This document shows positions 54,065 through 64,000 of a DNA stretch of 64,000 nt, in pieces. This DNA comes from Patella vulgata (Eukaryota > Mollusca > Gastropoda > Patellidae): contig NC_065881.2 of NCBI RefSeq assembly GCF_932274485.2, positions 10,202,613 through 10,266,612 of the forward strand. Direction: 5' to 3'. A program made the position numbers and the translations under genes. Every line of letters starts with the position of its first letter. The first letter of the stretch is position 1. A model generated the notes under the pieces. It had not been told where the DNA came from. It saw nothing but the letters and a program-made list of their open reading frames with translations, and made no database searches.

Positions 54065-57000
54065 CTAGGAATCTTTCTTGGATTTCTTCCCACTTTTTGG
54101 ACCTTTCTTTTCGGCCTGAAACAGATATGTGTAGAATTAATGTCTGGTACGTACAATAACAGATTTAAATCATTTCGGGATTCAATCTGATTAAAATACA
54201 GATCTATATTTTGTTTTGTTTTTTTTATACTTTCGATGGCCTACGCTACATGAAGATCTGACAAGTTGTACTCGAAGGTTGTGTCAGGGTATAATCCTTG
54301 AGTGGCAATGAAATGAAATGAAATGAAATGGGGTTTAACGTCCTACTGTTCTGCTCCTAACCTGGGCTAATGAAGACGGGCATACGCCATACAGTGTGCT
54401 ATGAGGGAAATTTTGCCCAGACAGCGGCACTACGGCCTACTTTTATATCGAATTCCAACTGCCAAGGGATCTTTTACGTGCACGCCAATGTGTCACGGGA
54501 CCTCGGTTTTTCATCCCATCCGAACGACTAGACAGCTTTCCTTGTCAGCCCCTCCATCCTGCATCACTGACAAGGGAGAACCACGCCGGAAAATCTGGAT
54601 GAACTTTCTCGGCCAATGCAGGGATCGAACACCCGACCTCCAGGCTAGCGAGCTAGCGTCTTACCCACTTAGCCACGTGATCCCCTCCTTGAGTGGCATT
54701 TAGCGATTGAACACATTAAAAAACACAACACAGTTTATATGGAAATACAATCACTGGTTTATAAACATAGCACGACGTTTCGACAAGTATTCTCTTATCG
54801 TTATCAAGCTTTTTTTGTTGTGTCAGTGGTCGTACAAGCACTTTGACTGCCTCATACCCGGCATAGGACAAAGTAAATAGACCTATAATACAGAAAACTA
54901 TCCACATATCTTCTAAGGTTTGATGGGGTCCAAGGAACAACAGTTCCAGTCTGTGCAGGGATGTACCGATATTATTAATATATCACTTTTCTCAAGGAAC
55001 TGGGGTAGTCAAGTGCTACAGAGTTAAATAGAATAAAGAGTAATAATGTAAAGAAGTACAAACCTTATTTTTAATATAGCCTCCTAAATCTAGTATATCC
55101 CTAGTACAATTATTGATGTGTTTAAATCTGTCTGGTCCTAGATGAATACCACCATACCATCGTGTTACAACAACTAAAACATTCTTAACTTCTAATATCT
55201 AAAATACACAGAAATATATACCATATAAAACATTCTTAATAACTTAATACACATAAGTTGATACCATATAAAACATTCTTTATAACTTAATACACATAAC
55301 TTAATCACAGAATTAATATTATATAAAACATTCTTAATATCTAAAATACACATGAATTAATATCATATGAAACATTCTTAATACACATAAATTAATACCA
55401 TATAAAACATTCTTAATATCTAAAATACACATAAATTAATATCATATAAAACATTCTTAATATCTAAAATACATATGAATTAATATTATATAAAACATTC
55501 TTAATATCTAAAATACACATAAATTAATATCATATAAAACATTTTTAATATCTAAAATACACATAAATTAATACCATATAAAACATTATTAATATCTAAA
55601 ATACACATAAATTAATACCATATAAAACATTCTTAATATCTAAAATACACATAAATTAATATCATATAAAACATTCTTAATACACATAAATTAATACCAT
55701 ATAAAACATTCTTAATATCTAAAATACACATAAATTAATATCATATAAAACATTCTTAATATCTAAAATACACAGAAATTAAATGAATGAAATATTGTTT
55801 AATGGCACGTCAGCTCCAACCGGGCTATACTGCCCCAAACATATGGTGATATTTACGAGACAACACATGAATTAATACCATGAGATAATTCCTAGTACTA
55901 CCAATGAAGATGTAGAGAACATGCATATTATTGGCTTCATAAAGATACAAATAGAGATGTCAAGTCATCCTTTCATATAATGGTACATGCAACATGGCAA
56001 TCATACATTATTTATACATGTACTAGATGAAATATTGGACTTGTGTAACAATTTCATTGAAATGCACATGTATCAATATATATTACTTAATGTCTCGCTC
56101 TCTAACATTAAACCACACTTAGTGGACCCTAGGTAATAAACAGTATATTAAATATCGTCACATATCCGCCAAACGATGATGGCCAAAGAGATAACAACAA
56201 AGTGCAAATTTCAAACGCGTAATTCTCAATATTTAAATATATCAGATTTGTCGGTTCGCAAGAAATGTGACGTTATATTCCACAGAAAAGTGTTTCGGGT
56301 ACAGGAATATCTAGATCAATTACTGTGGTTCACTGTGTAAGGTGCTGGTCGCTAACAAGGAGATCTGTGGTTTGATTCTGGTGTTGGCTAAGAAAGGTGC
56401 TAGGGTTTTTTTAGCATGGTCGCCTTGGTTTCCCTCTGTCCATGATGCAGGACGGAGGGCCTGCCAGGACCAGTTTCTAGTCATTCAGGTATCACGAAAA
56501 TCAAGGTCCTGTGTACATGTTGGCATGCACATAAAAGAACCCTTGCTATATGTTGTCCATTTGCGTTTGTCATGGCTACATTCTTTTTCAGGCTATGAGT
56601 CAGGATCAACATTTCAATTGCCAATGTATAAAACATTCCACCAATTGGGTACAGTCAAATCTGTATTCAACATATCTCCATGAAGCATTGATAGGCATGT
56701 AAAAGACCTCTTGTCACATGACGTCCACTTGCTTATGCCTTGGGTAAATTGTCTTCTGGCTATTGCCAATTGGGGAAAAGTTATTGAATTGGCATAAAGC
56801 TGCGGTTAATTAATTGTTTCTTTCACATGACCTGTGTTTGTGAAATATACATGCTACATGAGGTAATTATTGAGATGGAATTTAATTTTTTTTAGTTTAT
56901 TGCTGTTTCCATTTCACGTATGGACTTGCAAATTTTTTTTTCACATTCTAGCCAACTAGACTTTACTTATCACCTACAGTGTCATTTTTATCGATAAACA

Positions 57001-58343
57001 GTCGATTTTAATGCGCCAATTCATTGTTCATACTTGAAGGCAAACTAATATAGTTTTACAAATTTTACAGGACAAATTTGTGACCTCATTAAATTTTGAC
57101 CAAATAATTATGGAAGTGCGTAATTATTACGGATGAAAACAGACACGCCGGCAGGTCAAGCAAAACAAACAATTAACCACGGCCTAAAATGGGGTTTAAG
57201 GTCCTACTGTTCTGCTCCGACTGGTCTAATGAAGACGGGCATATGCCATACAATGTGCTACCCTTATATCAAATTCTAACTGTCAAGGGATTTTTTATGT
57301 GCACAAAATGTCTACGCGAGACCTCGGTTTTCATATCATCCAAATGACTGTACATTGTCCCTTGCCAGGCCCTCCCTCCTACATCACTGACAAGGGGGAA
57401 CCGCACCAGAAATTCCTGACAAACTTTCTCGGCCAATGCAGTGATGGAACATGGGACCTCCAGGTTAGCGAGTCAACGTCTTACTCACTGAGCCTCTGTG
57501 GCTACCCAAACATTATCGAACCTACCTCCATTAAATGAAGCATTCTATTACCAGCATGTATTTCACCATCATCTTTACAGTCTTGATACCATAAATCATT
57601 CTTTTTACCTTCCTGACAAATTCTACAATAATCATAAATAACACCAATACAGTTTATTGCCCTATCCAGTTACTAAATCCCTCTAAAGCAGTGGTTCTCA
57701 AACATGTTTTGCCAATGACACACCTTGGAACACATGGGAAAAAAGCGGCACACCTGGCTAAATATATATGAAAAATATTTGAATTTTGCAAAATAAAAAC
57801 ATGGCAAGTCATAGACACAGGTCCCGTGTAAACATTGGCGTGCAAGTAAAAGATCCCTTGACAGTTGGAATTCGATATAAGAGTAGGCCGTAGTGCCTCT
57901 GTCAGGGCAAAATTTCCCTCATAGCACATTGTATGGTGTATACACGTCTTCATTAGCCTAGTTCGGAGCAGAACAGTAGGATGTTAAACCCCATTTCAAT
58001 TCATTTCATTTATTTCTTGTTATTCTGCATGGTTTCATATTTGTTTTTAATGCTTGTCTATATATAATTGCCCTATACATTTGTTACTGTACTTGATTGA
58101 AAGTTTTGAGAGAACCGGTACTCTTCCCAACGTTGCCCAAATAAATTAAGTAATTGTTATTCCATTAGCATGTGTTATATTTTAATATAATGTTTATTGT
58201 TATGTTACTGTTGTTCTGAAAGCATCCATAATACCTGGAATAGGATTAGGAGGATTTGAAATAAGTGAGCAAATTATCTCCCCTTTGACCATACTTTTAT
58301 CTTTTTCCACACTGCTCTAACTCTTTTCAATTAAACTATAATT

Positions 58344-58382
<39 letters not shown>

Positions 58383-61300
58383 GTTTAATGTCTAAAATAT
58401 GGTTCAGTTTTATTTCAATAATACATTTGCAGGTAGGGGTCTTAAGCAAAGGGAGAAAACTCAGGAAGTTGGACAGGCGACCCCACTCCTTGTCAAGTAC
58501 AAGCAGGGAATTGTTAACCAAACCACCTGACTCAATGACAGACCTTATGATATAAAGCACACACAATAAACTATTCAGCCACCCCAACTCCCCAGTAGTA
58601 TAATATCTGAGTAAAATACCTGTATGCCTGCATATTATGTGTTGCTGCAGCTATTTTTCTATTTTCTAATAATTTATCCATTACCAGTTGCACCTAAAAA
58701 ACGGTATGAATATTTACCTATTCAATGAAACTAGGAAAATCATCACAATTTCAAAAAAATTTAAATTTCATCAAAATTTATTTACATTATTCAAAAATAT
58801 AGTTTTGTGTACCCCACTCATCCAACGTCCTTGACTCCATAAAAAATATCACCAAATGTTAGACTTTGTTAAAGATACATTATGTAAAAATTAGATAAAG
58901 ATCTGGACGTTCTTGTTATAATAGTTCAAAAATAGATGATGAAAAAAGAATATATTCAAAATTTCAGTGAAATGAATTTATTCTGTGCATAGTTATAAAT
59001 GTTTGAAATTTTGACAAAATGTAGCATAGATTGCTTAATATTGTAGAAATAGTACTTGACAATCGAGACTAAGTCTTGATTATCTATTTCATTGTTAAAT
59101 TCTTAAAAGGACACAGTATTCTAATTTACTTAAAATTGGAACTATCCGATGGCCCGATATTAATAAATGTCTAAATAATAATTTATACAACAATATAATG
59201 AGAGAGAGAGAGAGAGAGGTGGGTGGGGTTTAACGTCCACTCGACACAAACTAGGTCATTTCGGGAGTAACACACGGTTCAATTTTATTTCAATAATTCG
59301 CTTGCCTGTAGGGGTCTTTAGCAGTGGGAGGAAACCGGAGGACCCAGAGAAAACCCACGAGGTTGGACAGGCGACAATATAATGAGAAGCAACCCCTATA
59401 ACCAGTGAAGATTAGACGAACTCCTTGGTAGAAATAAACAAATTTATTGGTGTATTATTGTTTATTACTACCAAGGAGTTCGTCCAATCTTCACGATTCC
59501 TCAACCCCTTATGTATCGCTGAGATCCCAGTTTAGATGTCCTCTTACTACTAGTCTCCAGCTACATCATACCTACTTTACGAGAGTTTTCGTCGTTTTCC
59601 GCTGCTTGTTTCAATTTATACAACATGTGAAGCTAGAAAAAATACCTGCAATAGTCAGATTTAGCTCTTCTTACATAATGCATCTTTAACAGGTAATTTC
59701 ATATTTATATAACTTGTCTACCTACCTCTTTTACAGAATTAACAGGAGCACAATGTGCCTGAAAAAAACTTTTTCTATCATGTATAAATTCTCCATGTAA
59801 AATCTCAGGACATTTCAACTCTGAAGTGAACAATAATAAAAAAAAATTTACATTAAAAAAATATTCAATGACGGAGAGGGAGAGATGGGGTTTAACGTCC
59901 ACTCAACACAAACCAGGTCATTTCGGGACGAACATATGGTTCAATTTTATTTCAATAATTCGCTTGCGCGTAGGGGGAGGAAACTGGGGGACAAAAAGAA
60001 AACCTACGAGGTAAAACAGACGACCCTACTCCTTATCACGTACAAGCCGGGAATCAAAACAACGCCAGTTGACTCAATGACAGACCTTGTGATTGCATGC
60101 ACATGCCTTAACCTACTAGATCCCCCCTCCCACCCTCAATCACAATATTCAAAATAGTTTGACATATGAGATATTAGGGTGGTCATTTGCAGACTAAAAG
60201 CGAGATTTTTTTTAAAATAAAGATTTGTGTTAATTGGAGAGAATTGGAAAAGTGCATAGTTCCACAAGCAGAAGATATCTGCATAAAGCCCTGATTCAAT
60301 CTGTCAAACAATTGTCTAATGTTGAATGTCTGCATCAGGGCTTCTTCCACAGAAACTTTGTAAATTAAATTAAACATGCCTGATTTTTTATTAATGGTAT
60401 TATATCTTGAATTCATGTGTTTATGAATTCACATATCTATACCACTTTACACTATAAATCTATATATTGGACTATGAAATAAAATATTAATTATTCATTA
60501 ACGATTGGCTATTGAAATAGCTTTTATTATCAAAATATGCTAGTTCTACAGTGTGTAAATTGAACCAAGGGTCCAGAGACGATTAGGTCAATACTTTTAT
60601 CAATTGAGTATGATCGGCATATACGACTGACGTGGAATCCATGTTCTGCATTGTACCGAGAGAGAGAGAGAAATGGGGTTTAACGTCCACTCAACACAAA
60701 CTAGGTCATTTTGGGACTAACATATTTTTTTTCTTTTTCTCAATAATTCACTAGCGCATGGGGGTCTTTAGCAGTGGGAGGAAACCGGAGGACCCGGAGA
60801 AAACCCACGAGGTTGGGCAGGTGACCCTACTCCTTGTCACGTACAACCGGGGATTCGAAACCACGTCAGTTGACTCAATGACAGGCCTTATGATACAGCG
60901 CACACATGCTAACCATTCGGCCATCCACCCCACCCCACCCCCGTTCTGCAGTGTACCACTAGGGATTTAATTTACTATTAACCAATTGACGTATGATGAG
61001 ACATACCTTCTTCTACTTTCGTTTTATCTTCGGCTTTATATTTGGTATAATCATATTCAATTTCTAGGTTATCAACTTCCGCGGCAAGTGAAGCATCTGT
61101 AGTATCTGGGACGGTTTCGTCTTCATTATTATGCGGAGTGTCATTTTGAGCACCATTACTTTCTTCGGTTTCAAGATTAATTGAGCTAGCACCAGCAGAT
61201 GCTGAAATACAATGCATATAGAACTAGTTTTAAGATGGGTTGGAGGGGGGGAGCCATGGTGGCCCAGTGTTTAAATGCTCTGCCTCACTAACCAGGGGAT

Positions 61301-63922
61301 CCGGGTTTGATACGGGTGTTTGAGGAGAAAGTTCCCTGTGACAATGCTTATATATATATATAAGCATATATATATATATATATATATAGAGCGAAATGGG
61401 ATTTAACATCCACTCGACACAAACAAGGTCATTTTAGGACTAATTCGCTTGTTCGTATGGGTTTTTAGCAATGGAAGGAAACCAGAGGAACCCGGAGAAA
61501 AACCATGAGGTTGGAGAAGCGACCCTACTCCTTGTCGCGTAAAAGTGGGGAATTGAAATCACGCCACTTGACTCAATGACAGACCTTGTGATTTCACGTG
61601 CACACATTAAACTACTAGACCACCAAACCTTTCAAAATGTGAGTTAAACTGTTAAATTACATCTATATTATTTTCAGCATGATTTGCTTGAAAACGTTGA
61701 GAAAACCCTCAACGTATGTCAATTGCTAAATACTGCTTAAAGAAGATACATCCATATTGGTATAGTAGATGACGTTTAAAGACGACATATTTATAAAATA
61801 TAAATATTATAATATTCACCTGTATTATTAGTTGAAGTTTGAAGAAATTCTCGTATTTTTTCTATCCACATAAACAAGATACTATCACCAATATTCTCTC
61901 TGTAGGGAAAAAAGACGCAAACACATTAGAACCTCTATACAACACAGTTCAGCACAGGGCTTCCACTTCAAAATTTCACTGTCGGCCATTTTTGATAACG
62001 CACGAAAACTTTGTCAGCATGGTCTACACAAAAAATTATATATTGCACTAAGAAATAAAATATTAGTAGGGCTTATAATAATTATTATTTAGTGAAATAT
62101 TCCCTTTTGGCTATATAAATTGCTTTTATTATCAAAATTTCTTACTGGGGACTCACTGAAACTAATTTGTCGTGCAGTGTACTAGCATATAATCCTGTTT
62201 CAACATTTCTATAAACTGATAAGTTTTGCCTAGTAGGTAAAATCTACCCCTGGTTCCAGATAAGACTGCTATATGATAACAGTGAGAATAATAGAATTCT
62301 GCTATGATGACAGGTCTAGCAACAAGGTAACAAATGTATTGTCATTTTTCTTATCTTTATAAACATTATTTTTATTCAGATTTGTATATAATTAGGGATT
62401 GGGGAACTAGCCTATATTAAACCCCCTTCTCATTGAATTGTCATTAGGCAAAATACACATATTTCCTCACCCAGGTCAAATTATTGTTCACTGAGAGTAT
62501 TAATAAATGGAGTAGAAGATCTAAGACCATTTGAATGTCTCGATCTCCTCAGTAGGCTAAGTCTAATTGAATTTTAATTTTATCATTTCAATTTCTAGTT
62601 GTTTACTCTGCTTTGTCAGTTAAAGATACATGATTTAAGAGCTAAATCTGCCTATTTCAGGTCTTTTGTCTAGCTTCAAATGTTATATAAATGATTAATT
62701 AGGTATTTATTCACATGACAAGCCCACAATCAACTCTCTAGATCATCAGATTTTTAATGGATTAAAACACAATCGCCATATAATATTTTAATGTAAAGAT
62801 GGATTATAGAGACTTTATTTATTATCGTAGGAATGGTACTCGATAATATTGTAAAAACTTCAAACATTCATAACTATGCTGAGAATAAAGAAATCTGACT
62901 GAAGTTTTCAATATATTCATTTATCATTATCTATTTTCAAACTATTATAACAAGAACTGCCAGCTATTTATCTAAATCTTACATAATGCATCTTTATTTA
63001 TTTTAGATTATACTTACATAAAAATATCAGCCAAACTATTTTCTATGTCTCTTCTTTCATCATCAGATAACCACATGGCACTGAAATATATCATCAAATT
63101 CAAATTATCAACTTCTGCAATTAAAGCAATCCACAACTTCCAAGCATATATACAACACAACAACCAATATGATCTTGGGCAGTTTACTGAATTATTATAT
63201 TACCGTTATAAACCAAGTATTCAGAATTTTTAAACCTTTATTCAAGCATATTCCTGAAGCAATGGCCCAAGAAATCCCTCTCTGGCCATTGCTAGGGAGT
63301 GTGTTTATTCTTCCCATTCAATCAAATCTATCCCAAGTACAGCAACATGACAGCCCTTTGTTTAATCTGGGTTTCCCTAAAACTTTGGACAGTGATTTAA
63401 GGTATGTTCGTCTCCAAACAGTATTGTTTACATTGGTTTTCAGTTTGATAGCCTCGTTTGTCACGCAATTAGTTTTTCTGCAATATTCTGCTATGCACTG
63501 GTTAATTGGGCATAATAAAATTGTGAGTCATGACATCACGTTATGTAAACATATTTGGTCCAATTTGGAGCTCTGTTTTAAGCGTAATGCTTTTGTAACA
63601 CACACACAGTTAGCTATTGGTTGTTAATCGGACCATTGACCAGTCAAAATTTGGAACAGAAATTTGCCTTTGTTAAAGCAGTGTTTAGTGGGATTAGGTA
63701 TTATCAAACAAAACACAGCGAGGAGTATGTTATTCGAGTAACTATCACCATTCTCTGTTTATTGTTAGAATATATAAACAGTTTGTCTATCTTTTATATT
63801 AAATTACTATCCCTATTTTTTACAACCCCATGTCAATAAAATTGAGATTAATTAAAAAGGACAACTTACTGTATCTGATATTGTGGTGGAGATGATTTAG
63901 GATAATCTTCCGGCAATGTGAC
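54065..63922 (-). CDS. IMPACT: IMPACT/YIH1 protein (RWD plus UPF0029 domains), 3' nine exons; 5' end outside the window
   Basis: Minus-strand exons 63922-63870, 63080-63018, 61899-61820, 61201-61007, 59820-59726, 58693-58620, 57622-57526, 55198-55064 and 54115-54065 give 843 nt (280 aa plus stop), GT-AG with phases consistent. The first part is the end of the RWD domain (VTLPEDYPKSSPPQYQ, then IENIGDSILFMWIEKIREFL). The 195-nt exon is an acidic linker. The IMPACT domain follows: HGEFIHDRKSFFQAHCAPV, then ENRKIAAATHNMQAY, then DCKDDGEIHAGNRMLHLME and VVVTRWYGGIHLGPDRFKHI. The C-terminus is lysine-rich (AEKKGPKSGKKSKKDS), as in human. The family competes with GCN2 for GCN1 and so damps eIF2alpha phosphorylation; that is family knowledge. 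The upstream exons with the start codon and most of RWD lie beyond 64000. The acceptor of the exon at 55198 is followed into the intron by a tandem array of itself. Confidence 0.93.
54184..54294 (+). mobile_element. Family C MITE fragment in the last IMPACT intron
   Basis: Left 110 bp only; it abuts the target site of a SINE-2 insertion. Confidence 0.82.
54308..54685 (-). mobile_element. SINE-2 copy inserted next to a family C MITE piece
   Basis: Flanked by the direct repeat TCCTTGAGTGGCA (54295-54307 and 54686-54698). Full length, in the last IMPACT intron. Confidence 0.95.
55178..55790 (-). repeat. 43-44-bp tandem array seeded on an IMPACT 3' splice site
   Basis: About fourteen units of roughly 44 bp (some shortened). 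On the minus strand the unit contains TGTGTATTTTAG followed by ATATTA and AGAATGTTTTA. These match the acceptor and first bases of the exon at 55198-55064, apart from a short gap. About ten units keep the TTTTAG acceptor core. The array fills the intron directly upstream of the real acceptor, so the exon edge looks like the terminal unit. Confidence 0.85.
56325..56552 (+). mobile_element. SINE-2-like remnant
   Basis: A very decayed tRNA-like head (GGTTTGATTCTGG as B box) and part of the body. Confidence 0.5.
57186..57505 (-). mobile_element. SINE-2 copy, diverged, in an IMPACT intron
   Basis: Diverged body and head; it ends about 20 bp from the donor of the exon at 57526. Confidence 0.82.
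57689..57815 (+). mobile_element. hAT-type MITE fragment in an IMPACT intron
   Basis: CAGTGGTTCTCAAACATG end and 125 bp of body, cut by a SINE-2 copy. Confidence 0.75.
57818..58012 (+). mobile_element. SINE-2 copy, 5'-truncated
   Basis: 3' half with ATTTC tail, sitting directly against a hAT-type MITE piece. Confidence 0.85.
58352..58596 (-). mobile_element. SINE-1 copy in an IMPACT intron
   Basis: Decayed, with a GA run of about 14 units on the left; sense to IMPACT. Confidence 0.82.
58868..59185 (-). mobile_element. Family B MITE, diverged, in an IMPACT intron
   Basis: One end TTAAAGATACATTATG and the internal GTTCTTGTTATAATAGTTC are recognisable. A short second piece lies at 59640-59694. 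Confidence 0.7.
59202..59376 (-). mobile_element. SINE-1 copy, head missing, in an IMPACT intron
   Basis: Tail and centre only, with a GA run on the left; sense to IMPACT. CAATATAATGAGA occurs on both sides (about 59190 and 59374), a target-site duplication, so truncation happened at insertion. Confidence 0.88.
59404..59496. repeat. Near-perfect hairpin in an IMPACT intron
   Basis: GTGAAGATTAGACGAACTCC and GGAGTTCGTCCAATCTTCAC are the outer parts of stems of about 37 bp with a loop of about 15 nt. It follows a truncated SINE-1. Confidence 0.88.
59872..60132 (-). mobile_element. SINE-1 copy in an IMPACT intron
   Basis: Decayed copy, sense to IMPACT, starting about 50 bp from the acceptor of the exon at 59820. 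Confidence 0.85.
60658..60942 (-). mobile_element. SINE-1 copy in an IMPACT intron
   Basis: Near full length, GA run on the left, sense to IMPACT. GTTCTGCA(T/G)TGTACC occurs at both edges (60642 and 60943), a likely target-site duplication. Confidence 0.92.
61348..61388. repeat. (TA)n microsatellite
   Basis: Two TA runs are separated by AGCA, in an IMPACT intron between a decayed tRNA-like segment and a SINE-1 copy. Confidence 0.9.
61389..61632 (-). mobile_element. SINE-1 copy in an IMPACT intron
   Basis: Tail, centre and head are recognisable with internal deletions; sense to IMPACT. Confidence 0.83.
62620..62996 (+). mobile_element. Family B MITE beside an IMPACT exon
   Basis: Both ends are present; the right end (CATAATGCATCTTTA) lies 22 bp from the donor of the IMPACT exon ending at 63018. 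Confidence 0.87.
63090..63867. other. IMPACT intron with a 152-codon antisense open frame
   Basis: The plus strand is open at 63169-63627 (152 aa), followed by 63621-63839 (72 aa). Neither shows a family signature that I recognise. It could be a decayed element or chance. Confidence 0.3.
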
Positions 63923-64000
63923 CTGAAAGAATAAAAATTATATAATATATCCTCGTTTAATCAGTGAAAAACAAACAGCTAAGCTAAGAGAACCTTAATT

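Noticed and set aside
40356-54065. SIRT5 and IMPACT as a functional cluster
   Set aside because: They are convergent, act in different compartments and, as far as I know, are not linked in other animals; proximity alone is not evidence.

Overview
The window is a piece of an AT-rich animal nuclear genome with long introns, GT-AG splicing and very many small mobile elements. The mix of repeats (two abundant tRNA-derived SINEs, inverted-repeat MITEs, and satellite-bearing elements with GTCCGTC-type ends) suggests a mollusc, perhaps a gastropod. That assignment is an inference from repeat style, not proven here. I reconstructed four host genes exon by exon; in each, splice phases join correctly and the product matches a known family along its length.

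Layout. 1-16.9 kb has no recognisable host gene: SINEs, a 43-bp minisatellite, a Tc1-type transposase remnant, MITEs, a broken Ty3-type LTR-element fossil and a 334-bp-repeat element. 16.9-28.8 kb (minus) is CFDP1/BCNT, a chromatin-associated protein with a C-terminal BCNT domain, in 8 exons. After a 1.54-kb divergent gap, TMEM170 (3 exons, 132 aa) runs plus from 30.3 to 33.6 kb. 33.6-40.3 kb is a repeat-filled spacer. SIRT5 (9 exons, 315 aa, plus) runs from 40.4 to 52.4 kb. Convergent to it, IMPACT (minus) runs from 63.9 to 54.1 kb; its last 9 coding exons are present and its 5' end lies beyond the window.

The genes do not form a pathway: SIRT5 is a mitochondrial lysine deacylase, IMPACT a regulator of GCN2/translation, TMEM170 an ER/nuclear-envelope membrane protein and CFDP1 a chromatin factor. 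CFDP1 and TMEM170 are, to my knowledge, also neighbours in human (16q23), which suggests old linkage.

The most striking observation is that tandem repeats have grown directly out of exon/intron junctions four times in three of the four genes. These are SIRT5 exon 3 donor (about 20 bp x 8), SIRT5 exon 8 donor (70 bp x 13), IMPACT acceptor of the exon at 55064-55198 (about 44 bp x 14) and CFDP1 exon 7 acceptor (97 bp x 2). In each case the unit carries a piece of coding exon plus its splice site, so the adjacent intron is lined with decoy splice sites. Other observations are MITE ends sitting about 20 bp from splice sites, a strong sense-strand bias of one SINE family within genes, and a SINE tail that forms the polypyrimidine tract of SIRT5 exon 4.
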